DNA of 6,155 nt from Pseudomonadota bacterium (lineage in GTDB: Bacteria; Pseudomonadota; Alphaproteobacteria; Acetobacterales; Acetobacteraceae). The notes beneath the pieces were generated by a model that had not been told where the DNA came from, made no database searches, and saw nothing but the letters and a program-made list of their open reading frames with translations. The translations under genes were made by a program, and so were the position numbers. Of this stretch, positions 1 to 5,828 are shown piece after piece. How positions within the stretch are numbered: position 1 is the first letter of the stretch; every line of letters starts with the position of its first letter. Location of the stretch: assembly GCA_021808205.1 (NCBI GenBank), contig JAKBCD010000127.1, positions 1-6,155 on the forward strand. The letters run 5' to 3'.

Positions 1-2
1 AA

Positions 3-2696
3 GATTTTGACCGTATCTTCGATTCAGGCGTCATCCGTCGGGCCCAGAGCGTCATCGCGCTGGGTTTCGTGAAGGACGTGTCGCTCTCGGGCGACACGAT
101 CGAAGGCGTTATCGAGGATATGGACGGCACCAGGCGCATCACCTCCATCACCCCGGAAAAAAAGGGCAGCCGAATCTCCTTTGCCGAGCGCGAATGCACC
201 TGCGGCGAGCGCGGTTGTCGGCATCTGGCCGCGACGGCGCTGGCGGCCCTGGCGAAATACCCCGACCTGCGCAAGGCTGAGCCGAAAGGGCTGATCGACA
301 CCATCGTGCCGACCGCAGAGCGCAGCTATGCCCCGGCTCCCATCCGCCCACGCCTCACCGGTCGGCGTGCCCGGCCAGCCGCGGCACTGCTGCCGATGGC
401 GCCGGAAGCACCTGAGCCGGGGGCAACGGTGCTGGAGCGCAAGGCGGTGCCGGTGCTGCGGCTGCGCCGCGTGCACGGGCCGGATGAGTATAACCGCCCG
501 CGCATGATCGACGTGCTGACTCTGGATTTCGATTATGGCGGCGTGCGGGTGGATGGCTCCGAGGAGAACTCGTTTTTGCGCGTGCGCTCCGGCGGGCAGG
601 TGGTGTTTATCCGCCGCGACCCCGCCGCCGAAGCGGAGGCGCTGGATGCGCTGCGCCCAGACGGCTTTGTGCAGATGCGCGTGGCCGACGGCAAAGCCGC
701 GCGCGGGCAACGTGTACTGGTGTTCAGGGGCGAGGAAGCCGCCGCGAGATGGCACCATTTTGTCGCCGTACGCGTGCCTGAGCTCACAGCCCTTGGCTGG
801 CAGACGCAGATCGACGCGAATTTCGGCCCGCAGCTCGCCGATAATGTCGGCAATCTGGATGTGGTTGTGCAGGATGGCGAAAAGGGCACGTTCAGCCTGG
901 AATTTGGCATCGAGATTGATGGCGAACGGCACCCTTTGCTGCCCATTCTGGAGCATCTGCTGGCGCGCGGGGGGATCGAGGCGGCGCAAATCGTCGATGG
1001 CGAGATCATCACCGCGCTGGATGACGGCCGGGTGATCAAGCTGCCAGCGGAGCGGATTAAGCGCCTGCTCGCGGTGATGGGCGATCTGATCGAGGCCGCC
1101 GGGCGCGCGGCAGAGAAAAACCTGGTATTGCCTGTGGGGGCTGCCGCCACGGTGCTTGACCTTGAGGATGTTCTCACCACCTCCTGGCAGAACGCGGCGG
1201 ATATCGAGGCCTATGTGGAGCGCTTTCGGGGCGAGCCGGAAATCATCCCGGTTGAGGTGCCAAAGCTGTTCAAGGGTATATTGCGCCCCTATCAGCAGGA
1301 AGGCGTGGACTGGCTGCAGCATCTGGCGAGCCATAGGCTGGGCGCCTTTCTGGCCGATGATATGGGCCTCGGCAAAACCGCGCAGACCATCGCCCATATC
1401 TGCGTGGAACGCGCCGAAGGTCGCCTGAACGCCCCGGCGCTGATTGTGGTGCCAACCTCATTAGTGGCGAACTGGACCGCCGAACTACGCAAATTCGCCC
1501 CGCATCTGAGCGTTGTGGTGCTGCACGGCATGGAACGGCACGAGAAGCGTGACAATCTGAGCGATGTGAACGTGGTAGTGACCACCTACACGGTACTGAC
1601 CCGCGATATCGAGTTCATGCGCGCTCTGCCCTGGCATCTGGTGGTGCTGGACGAAGCGCAGGCGATCAAGTCTCCCGAGGCGCGGGCGACGCGGGCCGTG
1701 TGCCAATTGAAGGCCGAGAACAAGGTTTGCCTTTCCGGCACGCCGATCGAGAACAATCTCGACGAGTTGTGGTCTCAATTCGCCTTCCTGATGCCCGGCC
1801 TGCTTGGTGACCGGCGCGGGTTTACCAAGCGCTTCCGCACACCGATTGAGAAGAACGCAGACCCGGTGGTGCGCGGCCAACTCATCAGCCGCATCCGGCC
1901 TTTCATCCTGCGCCGCACCAAGCAGGAGGTGGCAACGGAGCTGCCGCCCAAGCACACCATTCTGCGGCGCATTACCCTGGCACCGGACCAACGTGAACTT
2001 TACGAAACCATTCGGGGCACGCTCTACGAGACGGTGAAGGAGCAGATGGCCGAGCGTACGCTGGCGCAGAGCCGGGTGATCGTGCTGGACGCGCTGCTGA
2101 AGCTGCGTCAGGCCTGCTGCGACCCACGGCTCGTAAAGCTGGGCGCGGCGCGCGGCACCGAGAGCTCCGCCAAGCTGGATGATTTGATGGAGATGGTTCA
2201 GGAGCTGATCCCCGAGGGGCGGCGCATTCTGATATTCTCGCAATTCACCTCGATGTTAGACCTTATCAAGCCGCGATTGGACGAGGCGGGCATTTCCTTC
2301 GTGGAGTTGCGCGGCGACACCCGCGACCGCGCCACACCCGTGCAGCGCTTCGAGGCAGGGGAGGTTCCCTTGTTCCTGATCTCGTTGAAGGCGGGCGGGC
2401 GCGGGTTGAACCTGACCTCGGCGGATACCGTGATCCATTACGACCCGTGGTGGAACCCGGCGGTGGAGGCCCAGGCATCAGACCGCGCGCACCGGATAGG
2501 CCAGACGAAATCTGTGTTCGTGTACAAGCTCATCGCCACCGAGACGGTGGAGGAGCGGATTTTAGAATTGCAGCAGCGCAAAGCCGAGCTGGCGAGCATA
2601 GCCTTCCATGAGGCCGGCGGCATGGCCTTCAATGCCGATGACATCGACTTCCTGTTTGGGCAGGACCAGCCGGCCGAGGAAGCCGAGGCGGCGTAA
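3..2696 (+). CDS. SWIM zinc-finger SNF2-family DNA helicase/translocase, 5' partial
   Basis: An ATP-dependent DNA translocase of the SNF2/HepA type, probably acting on DNA-bound proteins or nucleic-acid structures in the cytoplasm. The frame is open from the left edge. A GTG at 69 could be read as a start, but the residues before it (DFDRIFDSGVIRRAQ...) look like the normal N-terminus of this family, so the true start is off the window. Counting from the GTG at 69: a SWIM zinc finger with C43, C45, C50 and H52 (CTCGERGCRH); a poorly conserved middle region of about residues 60-390; then the helicase core with Walker A GLGKT (433-437), DEAQ box (528-531), LSGTP (555-559), GGRGLNL (776-782) and motif VI DRAHRIGQ (805-812). 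All motifs look intact. The acidic tail ends inside a hairpin. The sulfotransferase gene follows after 23 bp. The SNF2 assignment is firm; the specific cellular role is not known from sequence. No methylase, nuclease or other defence partner is adjacent. Confidence 0.95.
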   Translation, partial: DFDRIFDSGVIRRAQSVIALGFVKDVSLSGDTIEGVIEDMDGTRRITSITPEKKGSRISFAERECTCGERGCRHLAATALAALAKYPDLRKAEPKGLIDTIVPTAERSYAPAPIRPRLTGRRARPAAALLPMAPEAPEPGATVLERKAVPVLRLRRVHGPDEYNRPRMIDVLTLDFDYGGVRVDGSEENSFLRVRSGGQVVFIRRDPAAEAEALDALRPDGFVQMRVADGKAARGQRVLVFRGEEAAARWHHFVAVRVPELTALGWQTQIDANFGPQLADNVGNLDVVVQDGEKGTFSLEFGIEIDGERHPLLPILEHLLARGGIEAAQIVDGEIITALDDGRVIKLPAERIKRLLAVMGDLIEAAGRAAEKNLVLPVGAAATVLDLEDVLTTSWQNAADIEAYVERFRGEPEIIPVEVPKLFKGILRPYQQEGVDWLQHLASHRLGAFLADDMGLGKTAQTIAHICVERAEGRLNAPALIVVPTSLVANWTAELRKFAPHLSVVVLHGMERHEKRDNLSDVNVVVTTYTVLTRDIEFMRALPWHLVVLDEAQAIKSPEARATRAVCQLKAENKVCLSGTPIENNLDELWSQFAFLMPGLLGDRRGFTKRFRTPIEKNADPVVRGQLISRIRPFILRRTKQEVATELPPKHTILRRITLAPDQRELYETIRGTLYETVKEQMAERTLAQSRVIVLDALLKLRQACCDPRLVKLGAARGTESSAKLDDLMEMVQELIPEGRRILIFSQFTSMLDLIKPRLDEAGISFVELRGDTRDRATPVQRFEAGEVPLFLISLKAGGRGLNLTSADTVIHYDPWWNPAVEAQASDRAHRIGQTKSVFVYKLIATETVEERILELQQRKAELASIAFHEAGGMAFNADDIDFLFGQDQPAEEAEAA

Positions 2697-2704
2697 GCCG
2701 CCTC
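2685..2704 (+). other. Perfect 8-bp hairpin with the SNF2 stop codon in its GTAA loop
   Basis: GAGGCGGC (2685-2692) and GCCGCCTC (2697-2704) are perfect inverted complements separated by GTAA. As RNA the loop GUAA fits the stable GNRA tetraloop class, and the UAA stop codon of the SNF2 gene sits in it. There is no T-tract after the stem (next bases AACCCGGG), so it is not a standard intrinsic terminator. It may stabilise the upstream mRNA 3' end or modulate read-through into the sulfotransferase gene; that role is inferred. Confidence 0.55.
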
Positions 2705-2719
2705 AACCCGGGAGTATCT

Positions 2720-3541
2720 ATGGGCAAGCTTGTCTGGTTGGCCTCCTACCCGAAATCCGGCAACACCTGGGTGCGGGCATTTCTGCATAATTACATCGCC
2801 AATGCGCAGATGCCACACAGCATCAACAGCTTGGTGGAATTTTCCGTGGCCGAATGCGCGGCAGCGTTTTTCGGGGCCCCGGGCGAGGTGCTGGAACCCC
2901 AGGCTGTGCAGGCGAAGCGGCCTGAGGTGCACGAGGCACTTACCAGGCTGCATGACGATTTGGTTTTCGTGAAAACTCATAACGCGAATTTATCGGTTCA
3001 TGGCACCGACCTTTGCACGCCAGGGCCAACCGCCGGGGCGATTTATATCGTGCGCGACCCGAGGGATGTCGCCCTCTCTTATGCTGCTTTTACCGGCAAG
3101 AGCGTGGATGAGATCATTGACTTCATGGGCCAGGAAGGGGCGGCCAATGCCAGCGACGGGGTGCAAGTGTTTGAGCTGCTCTCCTCCTGGTCAAGCCACG
3201 CGCTTTCCTGGGTGGCGGCACCGCGCCGGTTGCTGGTACGATATGAGGATTTACTGGCCCAGCCGGAGCGCGGCTTCGGACGGATCATCCGGTTTCTGGG
3301 CACGCGGGACGCAGCACCCGAGCCGGAACGGCTGAAACGGGCCATCGCCTTCAGCAGCTTCGCCACGCTTGCAGGCCAGGAGGAGCGGGAGGGCTACCAG
3401 GCCAGCGGGGCGTCGGGTGGAAAGTTTTTCCGGGCCGGGCGGGCGGGCGGCTGGCGCGAGAGCCTGACACCGGCCCAGGCGGCAAAAATCTGGACGACGC
3501 ATGGAGCGGTGATGGCGAAATTTGGCTATGCCCCGAATTGA
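2720..3541 (+). CDS. PAPS-dependent sulfotransferase (Sulfotransfer_1 fold)
   Basis: A soluble 273-aa sulfotransferase expected to move the sulfuryl group of PAPS to a hydroxyl or amine acceptor. The N-terminus carries the 5'-phosphosulfate loop YPKSGNTW (residues 10-17). KTH (85-87) is placed like the catalytic histidine motif of cytosolic sulfotransferases. RDPRDVALSY (112-121) is the 3'-phosphate-binding element, RYEDLL (174-179) is the conserved acidic strand, and FFRAGRAGGW (236-245) matches the C-terminal PAPS-binding loop. Length fits a complete single-domain enzyme, with no signal peptide or membrane segment. The ATG at 2720 has GGAG at 2711-2714, 5 nt upstream, and the family motif starts 10 residues in, so the start is secure. 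It lies 23 bp after the SNF2 gene and is probably co-transcribed with it, but no functional link is evident. The acceptor is unknown; no carbohydrate, lipid or PAPS-synthesis genes lie nearby. Confidence 0.93.
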   Translation: MGKLVWLASYPKSGNTWVRAFLHNYIANAQMPHSINSLVEFSVAECAAAFFGAPGEVLEPQAVQAKRPEVHEALTRLHDDLVFVKTHNANLSVHGTDLCTPGPTAGAIYIVRDPRDVALSYAAFTGKSVDEIIDFMGQEGAANASDGVQVFELLSSWSSHALSWVAAPRRLLVRYEDLLAQPERGFGRIIRFLGTRDAAPEPERLKRAIAFSSFATLAGQEEREGYQASGASGGKFFRAGRAGGWRESLTPAQAAKIWTTHGAVMAKFGYAPN

Positions 3542-3549
3542 TCTGGGAA

Positions 3550-3571
3550 CGAGCAATCTGGCTCGAATTTT
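3550..3571 (+). terminator. Weak candidate intrinsic terminator after the sulfotransferase gene
   Basis: CGAGC (3550-3554) and GCTCG (3561-3565) form a 5-bp stem around a 6-nt loop, followed by AA and TTTT (3568-3571), 9 nt after the sulfotransferase stop. The stem is short and the T-run is offset by two A residues, so termination would be partial at best. It fits a break between the SNF2-sulfotransferase unit and the DUF465 gene. Confidence 0.35.
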
Positions 3572-3582
3572 AGGTGACATTT

Positions 3583-3645
3583 CCACGGCAACAGGGTTAG
3601 CCTGACCTCCCCGGGTGATGCCCAGTTCTGAAGGGGTTGCCGGGG
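3583..3645 (+). repeat. Imperfect inverted repeat that could fold as a structured leader upstream of the DUF465 gene
   Basis: The arm 3583-3592 (CCACGGCAAC) pairs with 3636-3645 (GTTGCCGGGG) over 10 positions with one A/G mismatch. Inside, CCC from 3609-3612 can pair with GGG 3633-3635, and GGG 3613-3615 with CCC 3621-3623 around TGATG. The whole would make a long branched or stacked stem ending 32 nt before the DUF465 start. A separate 10-bp palindrome, GTTGGCCAAC, follows at 3650-3659. Either a structured 5' leader or a chance GC-rich fold is possible; no riboswitch class was recognised. Confidence 0.25.
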
Positions 3646-3677
3646 TTTCGTTGGCCAACAGCCATTAGGGAGACACC

Positions 3678-3842
3678 ATGAACCTGCAATCGCATCTCGA
3701 CGCTCTGAAGGGGCGGCATGCCAGTCTGGAAAGCAAGATCGCCGATGAAGACCGGCGCCCTCAGCCGGACTTGGCGGCACTGTCCCGCCTGAAACTGGAG
3801 AAATTGCGGCTCAAGGAAGAAATGGAACGACTGAAAACCTAA
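3678..3842 (+). CDS. DUF465/YdcH-family small coiled-coil protein
   Basis: A 54-aa protein of the DUF465 (YdcH-like) family, whose molecular function is not established. The sequence begins MNLQSHLDALKGRHASLESK, then has the family's charged turn EDRRPQPD (24-31) and the signature LKLEKLRLKEEMERLK (38-53), as in other YdcH-like proteins that end with an LK..KL.LK.E..RL helix. It should fold as two charged helices, a small helical hairpin or coiled coil, with no signal peptide or cysteine. The ATG at 3678 has an excellent ribosome binding site, AGGGAG at 3667-3672, 5 nt upstream. It appears to be a single-gene unit, with a weak terminator-like hairpin before it and a strong terminator 15 nt after its stop. 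Family membership is well supported by length and motif. Confidence 0.9.
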   Translation: MNLQSHLDALKGRHASLESKIADEDRRPQPDLAALSRLKLEKLRLKEEMERLKT

Positions 3843-3856
3843 CACGTGAGAGATAC

Positions 3857-3883
3857 AAAAAGGGGGCTGGAAGCCCCCTTTTT
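3857..3883. terminator. Strong bidirectional intrinsic terminator
   Basis: AAAAAGGGGGC (3857-3867) and GCCCCCTTTTT (3873-3883) form a perfect 11-bp stem around the loop TGGAA. The G/C core is flanked by A5 on the left and T5 on the right, so both strands yield a hairpin followed by a U-run. It sits between two convergent genes, 15 nt past the DUF465 stop and 18 nt past the stop of the trcR gene on the other strand, and should end both transcripts. Confidence 0.93.
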
Positions 3884-3901
3884 AGTGTCATATTTTCATG
3901 G

Positions 3902-4474
3902 TTACGCGGCTTCCGTGCTCGGGCCAGGCAGGGGCGGGGGGGTCAGGCCATCACGCGTCAGGCGCTCATTGGCGGCACTCACCGCGTCGTTCAGGTCGGA
4001 TTGCTTGCAGAGGCCCAAAATCACCGGATCGCGCGGCTTGATGCTGGCGCTGTTCCAGTGCGAGCGGTCACGGATTTTCTGAATGGTGTCCTTGGTGGTG
4101 CCGAGTAGCTTGACGATCTGCGCGTCGGTGAGATGCGGGTAAGAGCGCAGCAGGAAGGCGATCGCGTCTGGCCGGTCGTTGCGCTTGGCCACGGGGGTGT
4201 AGCGCCCGCCCTTCTGCTTCTTGTGCATCTCCGGCTGTGGCAACAACTTGAGGCGGCGGGAGGCATCGGCCTCGCAACGCTGGATGTCCTCGGCGGTGAT
4301 CTGCTTATTGGCCACGGGGTCGTAGCCATTGATGCCCTGCGCCACTTCGCCATCCGCGATGGCCTGGACCTCCAACGGGTGCATACCGCAAAAATCGGCG
4401 ATCTGCTCGAAGGTAAGCCCGGTCTTGTCAATCAGCCAGACTGCGGTAGCTTTAGGCATAAGGGGCAGGGACAT
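3902..4474 (-). CDS. trcR: TrcR/DUF1013-family cell-cycle transcriptional regulator
   Basis: A 190-aa cytoplasmic protein matching the alphaproteobacterial DUF1013 family, named TrcR (cell-cycle transcriptional regulator). Two helix-turn-helix-like segments are visible: LTFEQIADFCGMHPLEVQAI (residues 20-39) and LTDAQIVKLLGTTKDTIQKI (115-134), the second followed by the family motif RDRSHWN (135-141) and KPRDPVILGLCKQSDL (146-161). A basic linker HKKQKGGRYTP (84-94) joins them. The tail is proline-rich and probably disordered. The ATG at 4474 is preceded by AGAGGT (4489-4484), 9 nt upstream; the internal ATG at 4459 has no ribosome binding site, so the longer start is preferred. The gene is divergent from the DUF1192 gene and convergent with the DUF465 gene, sharing its terminator. 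No GANTC methylation site or TTAA-N7-TTAA CtrA box was seen upstream. The family call is strong; the regulatory role rests on family knowledge. Confidence 0.9.
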   Translation of the reverse strand: MSLPLMPKATAVWLIDKTGLTFEQIADFCGMHPLEVQAIADGEVAQGINGYDPVANKQITAEDIQRCEADASRRLKLLPQPEMHKKQKGGRYTPVAKRNDRPDAIAFLLRSYPHLTDAQIVKLLGTTKDTIQKIRDRSHWNSASIKPRDPVILGLCKQSDLNDAVSAANERLTRDGLTPPPLPGPSTEAA

Positions 4475-4555
4475 GGATCGGATACCTCTATACGTTTCGG
4501 GCCGAGGCGCCCGGAACGGACATAGTTACTCGCTTCGGCCACGCAAGTTCAACTG

Positions 4556-4577
4556 GCGCGGGTTATCAAGCCCACGC
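4556..4577. repeat. Imperfect dyad over the candidate trcR -10 region
   Basis: GCGCGGGTT (4556-4564) and AAGCCCACGC (4568-4577) are inverted complements with one mismatch (C/A) and one bulged G, around the central ATC. It could be an operator in the 126-bp divergent region or a chance GC-rich dyad. Confidence 0.25.
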
Positions 4578-4591
4578 TACCCTGAGGTCAA
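4562..4591 (-). promoter_or_regulatory. Candidate sigma-70-type promoter for trcR
   Basis: Read on the minus strand, TTGACC (4591-4586) matches the -35 consensus at 5 of 6 positions and GATAAC (4567-4562) matches the -10 at 4 of 6, with an 18-bp spacer. Transcription would begin near 4553-4556, giving a leader of about 80 nt to the trcR start at 4474. An imperfect dyad (4556-4577) covers the -10. The -35 overlaps the ribosome-binding region of the divergent DUF1192 gene. Confidence 0.35.
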
Positions 4592-4600
4592 GACCATTCA

Positions 4601-4804
4601 ATGACGATTTCTGAAGAAGATTTACCGCCAAAGCCAAAAAAGCTGCTGGAACCTCCCGTGCTGGACCCGCTGGGTGTGGAGGAGCTGACGCGCTATATTG
4701 GCGAATTGGAGACAGAAATCGCCCGGGTGCGCGAGGCAATCAGTGGCAAAAAGGCCCATGCGGCCGCGGCCGCGCTGTTTTTCAAACCGCCCTCCGGGGC
4801 GTGA
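4601..4804 (+). CDS. DUF1192-family small protein
   Basis: A 67-aa protein matching DUF1192, a small alphaproteobacterial family of unknown function. The signature runs from LDPLGVEELTRYIGELETEI (21-40) through ARVREAISGKK (41-51) to a short Ala-rich stretch and LFFKP (59-63), like the family's pattern of an LeELe.RI..LeaEI.R....I..K core with a terminal FFK. It is probably a single amphipathic helix able to form a coiled coil; the N-terminus is proline/lysine-rich. The ATG at 4601 is the only reasonable start; the best ribosome binding site, TGAGGT at 4583-4588, is rather far (12 nt). It is the first gene of a forward cluster: its TGA lies within GTGA at 4801-4804, overlapping a possible upstream start of the Smr gene. 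The double NotI-like GCGGCCGC stretch at 4760-4773 just encodes the alanine run. Confidence 0.85.
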   Translation: MTISEEDLPPKPKKLLEPPVLDPLGVEELTRYIGELETEIARVREAISGKKAHAAAAALFFKPPSGA

Positions 4805-4863
4805 GGGCCGTTAGCGCCATGGCGCGGCGTAAGGCATCCACGCGCAACGATGGTGGGGCAGCT

Positions 4864-5403
4864 ATGCGCAAAACTCCACGAAAAATAAAAGGGCTTTCAC
4901 CTGAGGATGTGGAGCTTTGGGCGGCGTATAGCCGGACGCTGACCCGGCTTATGCCCGGAAAATCAAAATTGGCAGACCCGCCGGAACCACCCGCCCAGGC
5001 AGCACCAGAGCCAACCCCCGCCGCCGCGCCACCACGGGTGCAGCTCTCCGCGCCGCCCGCCCAGCTTGCCGTAAACGCCACACCTTCAGGGCTTGATAAA
5101 GCCACCTGGGCAAAGTTTCGTGCCCAGAAAATCCGCGCCGAGGCGAGGCTTGATTTGCATGGCCACACCGCCGCACGGGCGCATCAGGAGGTATTGCGGT
5201 TTCTGGAAATGTCCCACGCGGCGAGTTTGCGCTGCGTGGAGATTATCACCGGCAACGGCGAGATTCTGGCGCGCGAGCTGCCGCACTGGCTGAACACGCC
5301 TCTGGTGCGGCCTCTCATTCTGGGGCTGGCGCATCCTCATGCGCGCAATGCCGGGTCCATCCGGGTGCTGTTGCGGCGGCGGCGGGCCCGGGGGGAGGCA
5401 TGA
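4864..5403 (+). CDS. Smr-domain protein (MutS2 C-terminal-like)
   Basis: A 179-aa Smr-domain protein; the family includes DNA-nicking and RNA-cleaving members, but this one's substrate is unknown. After a basic start and the stretch LSPEDVELWAAYSRTLTRL (11-29) comes a Pro/Ala-rich linker (about 38-75), then the Smr domain with LDLHGHT (96-102), IITGNG (127-132) and ELPHWL (138-143), ending in VLLRRRRAR. The second motif reads TGNG where many relatives have TGKG, and the usual glycine-rich loop after it is replaced by EILAREL; the later HGGxG-like segment is ARNAGS. The start is uncertain: GTG at 4801 overlaps the DUF1192 stop as GTGA but has no proper ribosome binding site, and ATG at 4819 is also in frame with GAGG 12 nt upstream. 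ATG 4864 is preferred because GGTGGGG lies 5 nt upstream and the protein then begins at the conserved segment. The stop overlaps the XRE gene start (ATGA), a pairing common in Alphaproteobacteria. Confidence 0.88.
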   Translation: MRKTPRKIKGLSPEDVELWAAYSRTLTRLMPGKSKLADPPEPPAQAAPEPTPAAAPPRVQLSAPPAQLAVNATPSGLDKATWAKFRAQKIRAEARLDLHGHTAARAHQEVLRFLEMSHAASLRCVEIITGNGEILARELPHWLNTPLVRPLILGLAHPHARNAGSIRVLLRRRRARGEA

Positions 5404-5828
5404 CCCCGTTCGGCGAAAAGCTGCGTGAATTGCGCCGGGCGCGCGGTGTGCTGCTGAAGGACATGGCGGCCGCGCTGCAGGTTTCCTCGGCTTATCTCTC
5501 TGCGCTGGAGCATGGGCGGCGGGGTGCGCCATCGGCCGGGCTGATCCACCAGATTTGCCAGTTCTTCGGGTTGATCTGGGATGATGCGGATGAGCTGGTG
5601 GCGCTTGCCAAACAATCCCGCCCGCGGCTGAAACTCAACAGTGCCGGGTTGACCGCCGCGCAGACGGCGCTGGCCAACCGGCTGGCCAAGGAATTGCGCA
5701 ATCTGGACCCCGAGACGGTAACCGCGATGCAGGCGCTGCTGGATACGGCACGGCCGGCTATGCCGCCAGCACGCCCCGTGCGCGCAGAGCGCCGAGCAAA
5801 GCCAGCAAGGGCAGGCCGAGCACCGTGA
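5400..5828 (+). CDS. XRE-family helix-turn-helix regulator
   Basis: A 142-aa Cro/C1-type DNA-binding protein. The XRE domain spans about residues 4-71, with the HTH helices in KDMAAALQVSSAYLSALEHG (20-39), the classic L...L.vs..ylS.lE.G pattern. A second helical part follows (SAGLTAAQTALANRLAKELR, 81-100), then a basic Pro/Ala/Arg tail. The ATG at 5400 overlaps the Smr stop as ATGA, with a GGGGGAGG run at 5391-5398 only 1 nt away, so coupled reinitiation rather than independent initiation is likely. Residues 120-142 are encoded on the strand opposite the conserved Maf C-terminus, which probably explains the odd tail composition. It has no enzyme or ligand-binding domain beyond the HTH. Target genes are not evident. 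Confidence 0.9.
   Translation: MTPFGEKLRELRRARGVLLKDMAAALQVSSAYLSALEHGRRGAPSAGLIHQICQFFGLIWDDADELVALAKQSRPRLKLNSAGLTAAQTALANRLAKELRNLDPETVTAMQALLDTARPAMPPARPVRAERRAKPARAGRAP

Noticed and set aside
24..1397. 457-codon open frame on the minus strand
   Set aside because: It lies entirely antisense to the SNF2 gene, whose motifs are conserved; the product is Gln/His/Arg/Ala-rich without recognisable domains, typical of an antisense shadow in GC-rich DNA.
1485..2243. 252-codon minus-strand open frame within the helicase core
   Set aside because: Antisense to the conserved ATPase motifs, with no domain and no ribosome binding site that fits.
2438..2980. 180-codon minus-strand open frame across the SNF2/sulfotransferase junction
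   Set aside because: Overlaps two confidently assigned genes and has no recognisable protein family.
4133..4525. 130-codon plus-strand open frame opposite trcR
   Set aside because: Antisense shadow of the conserved TrcR coding region.
4760..4773. Two overlapping GCGGCCGC palindromes
   Set aside because: They encode the alanine run of the DUF1192 protein and are expected from GC-rich codons.
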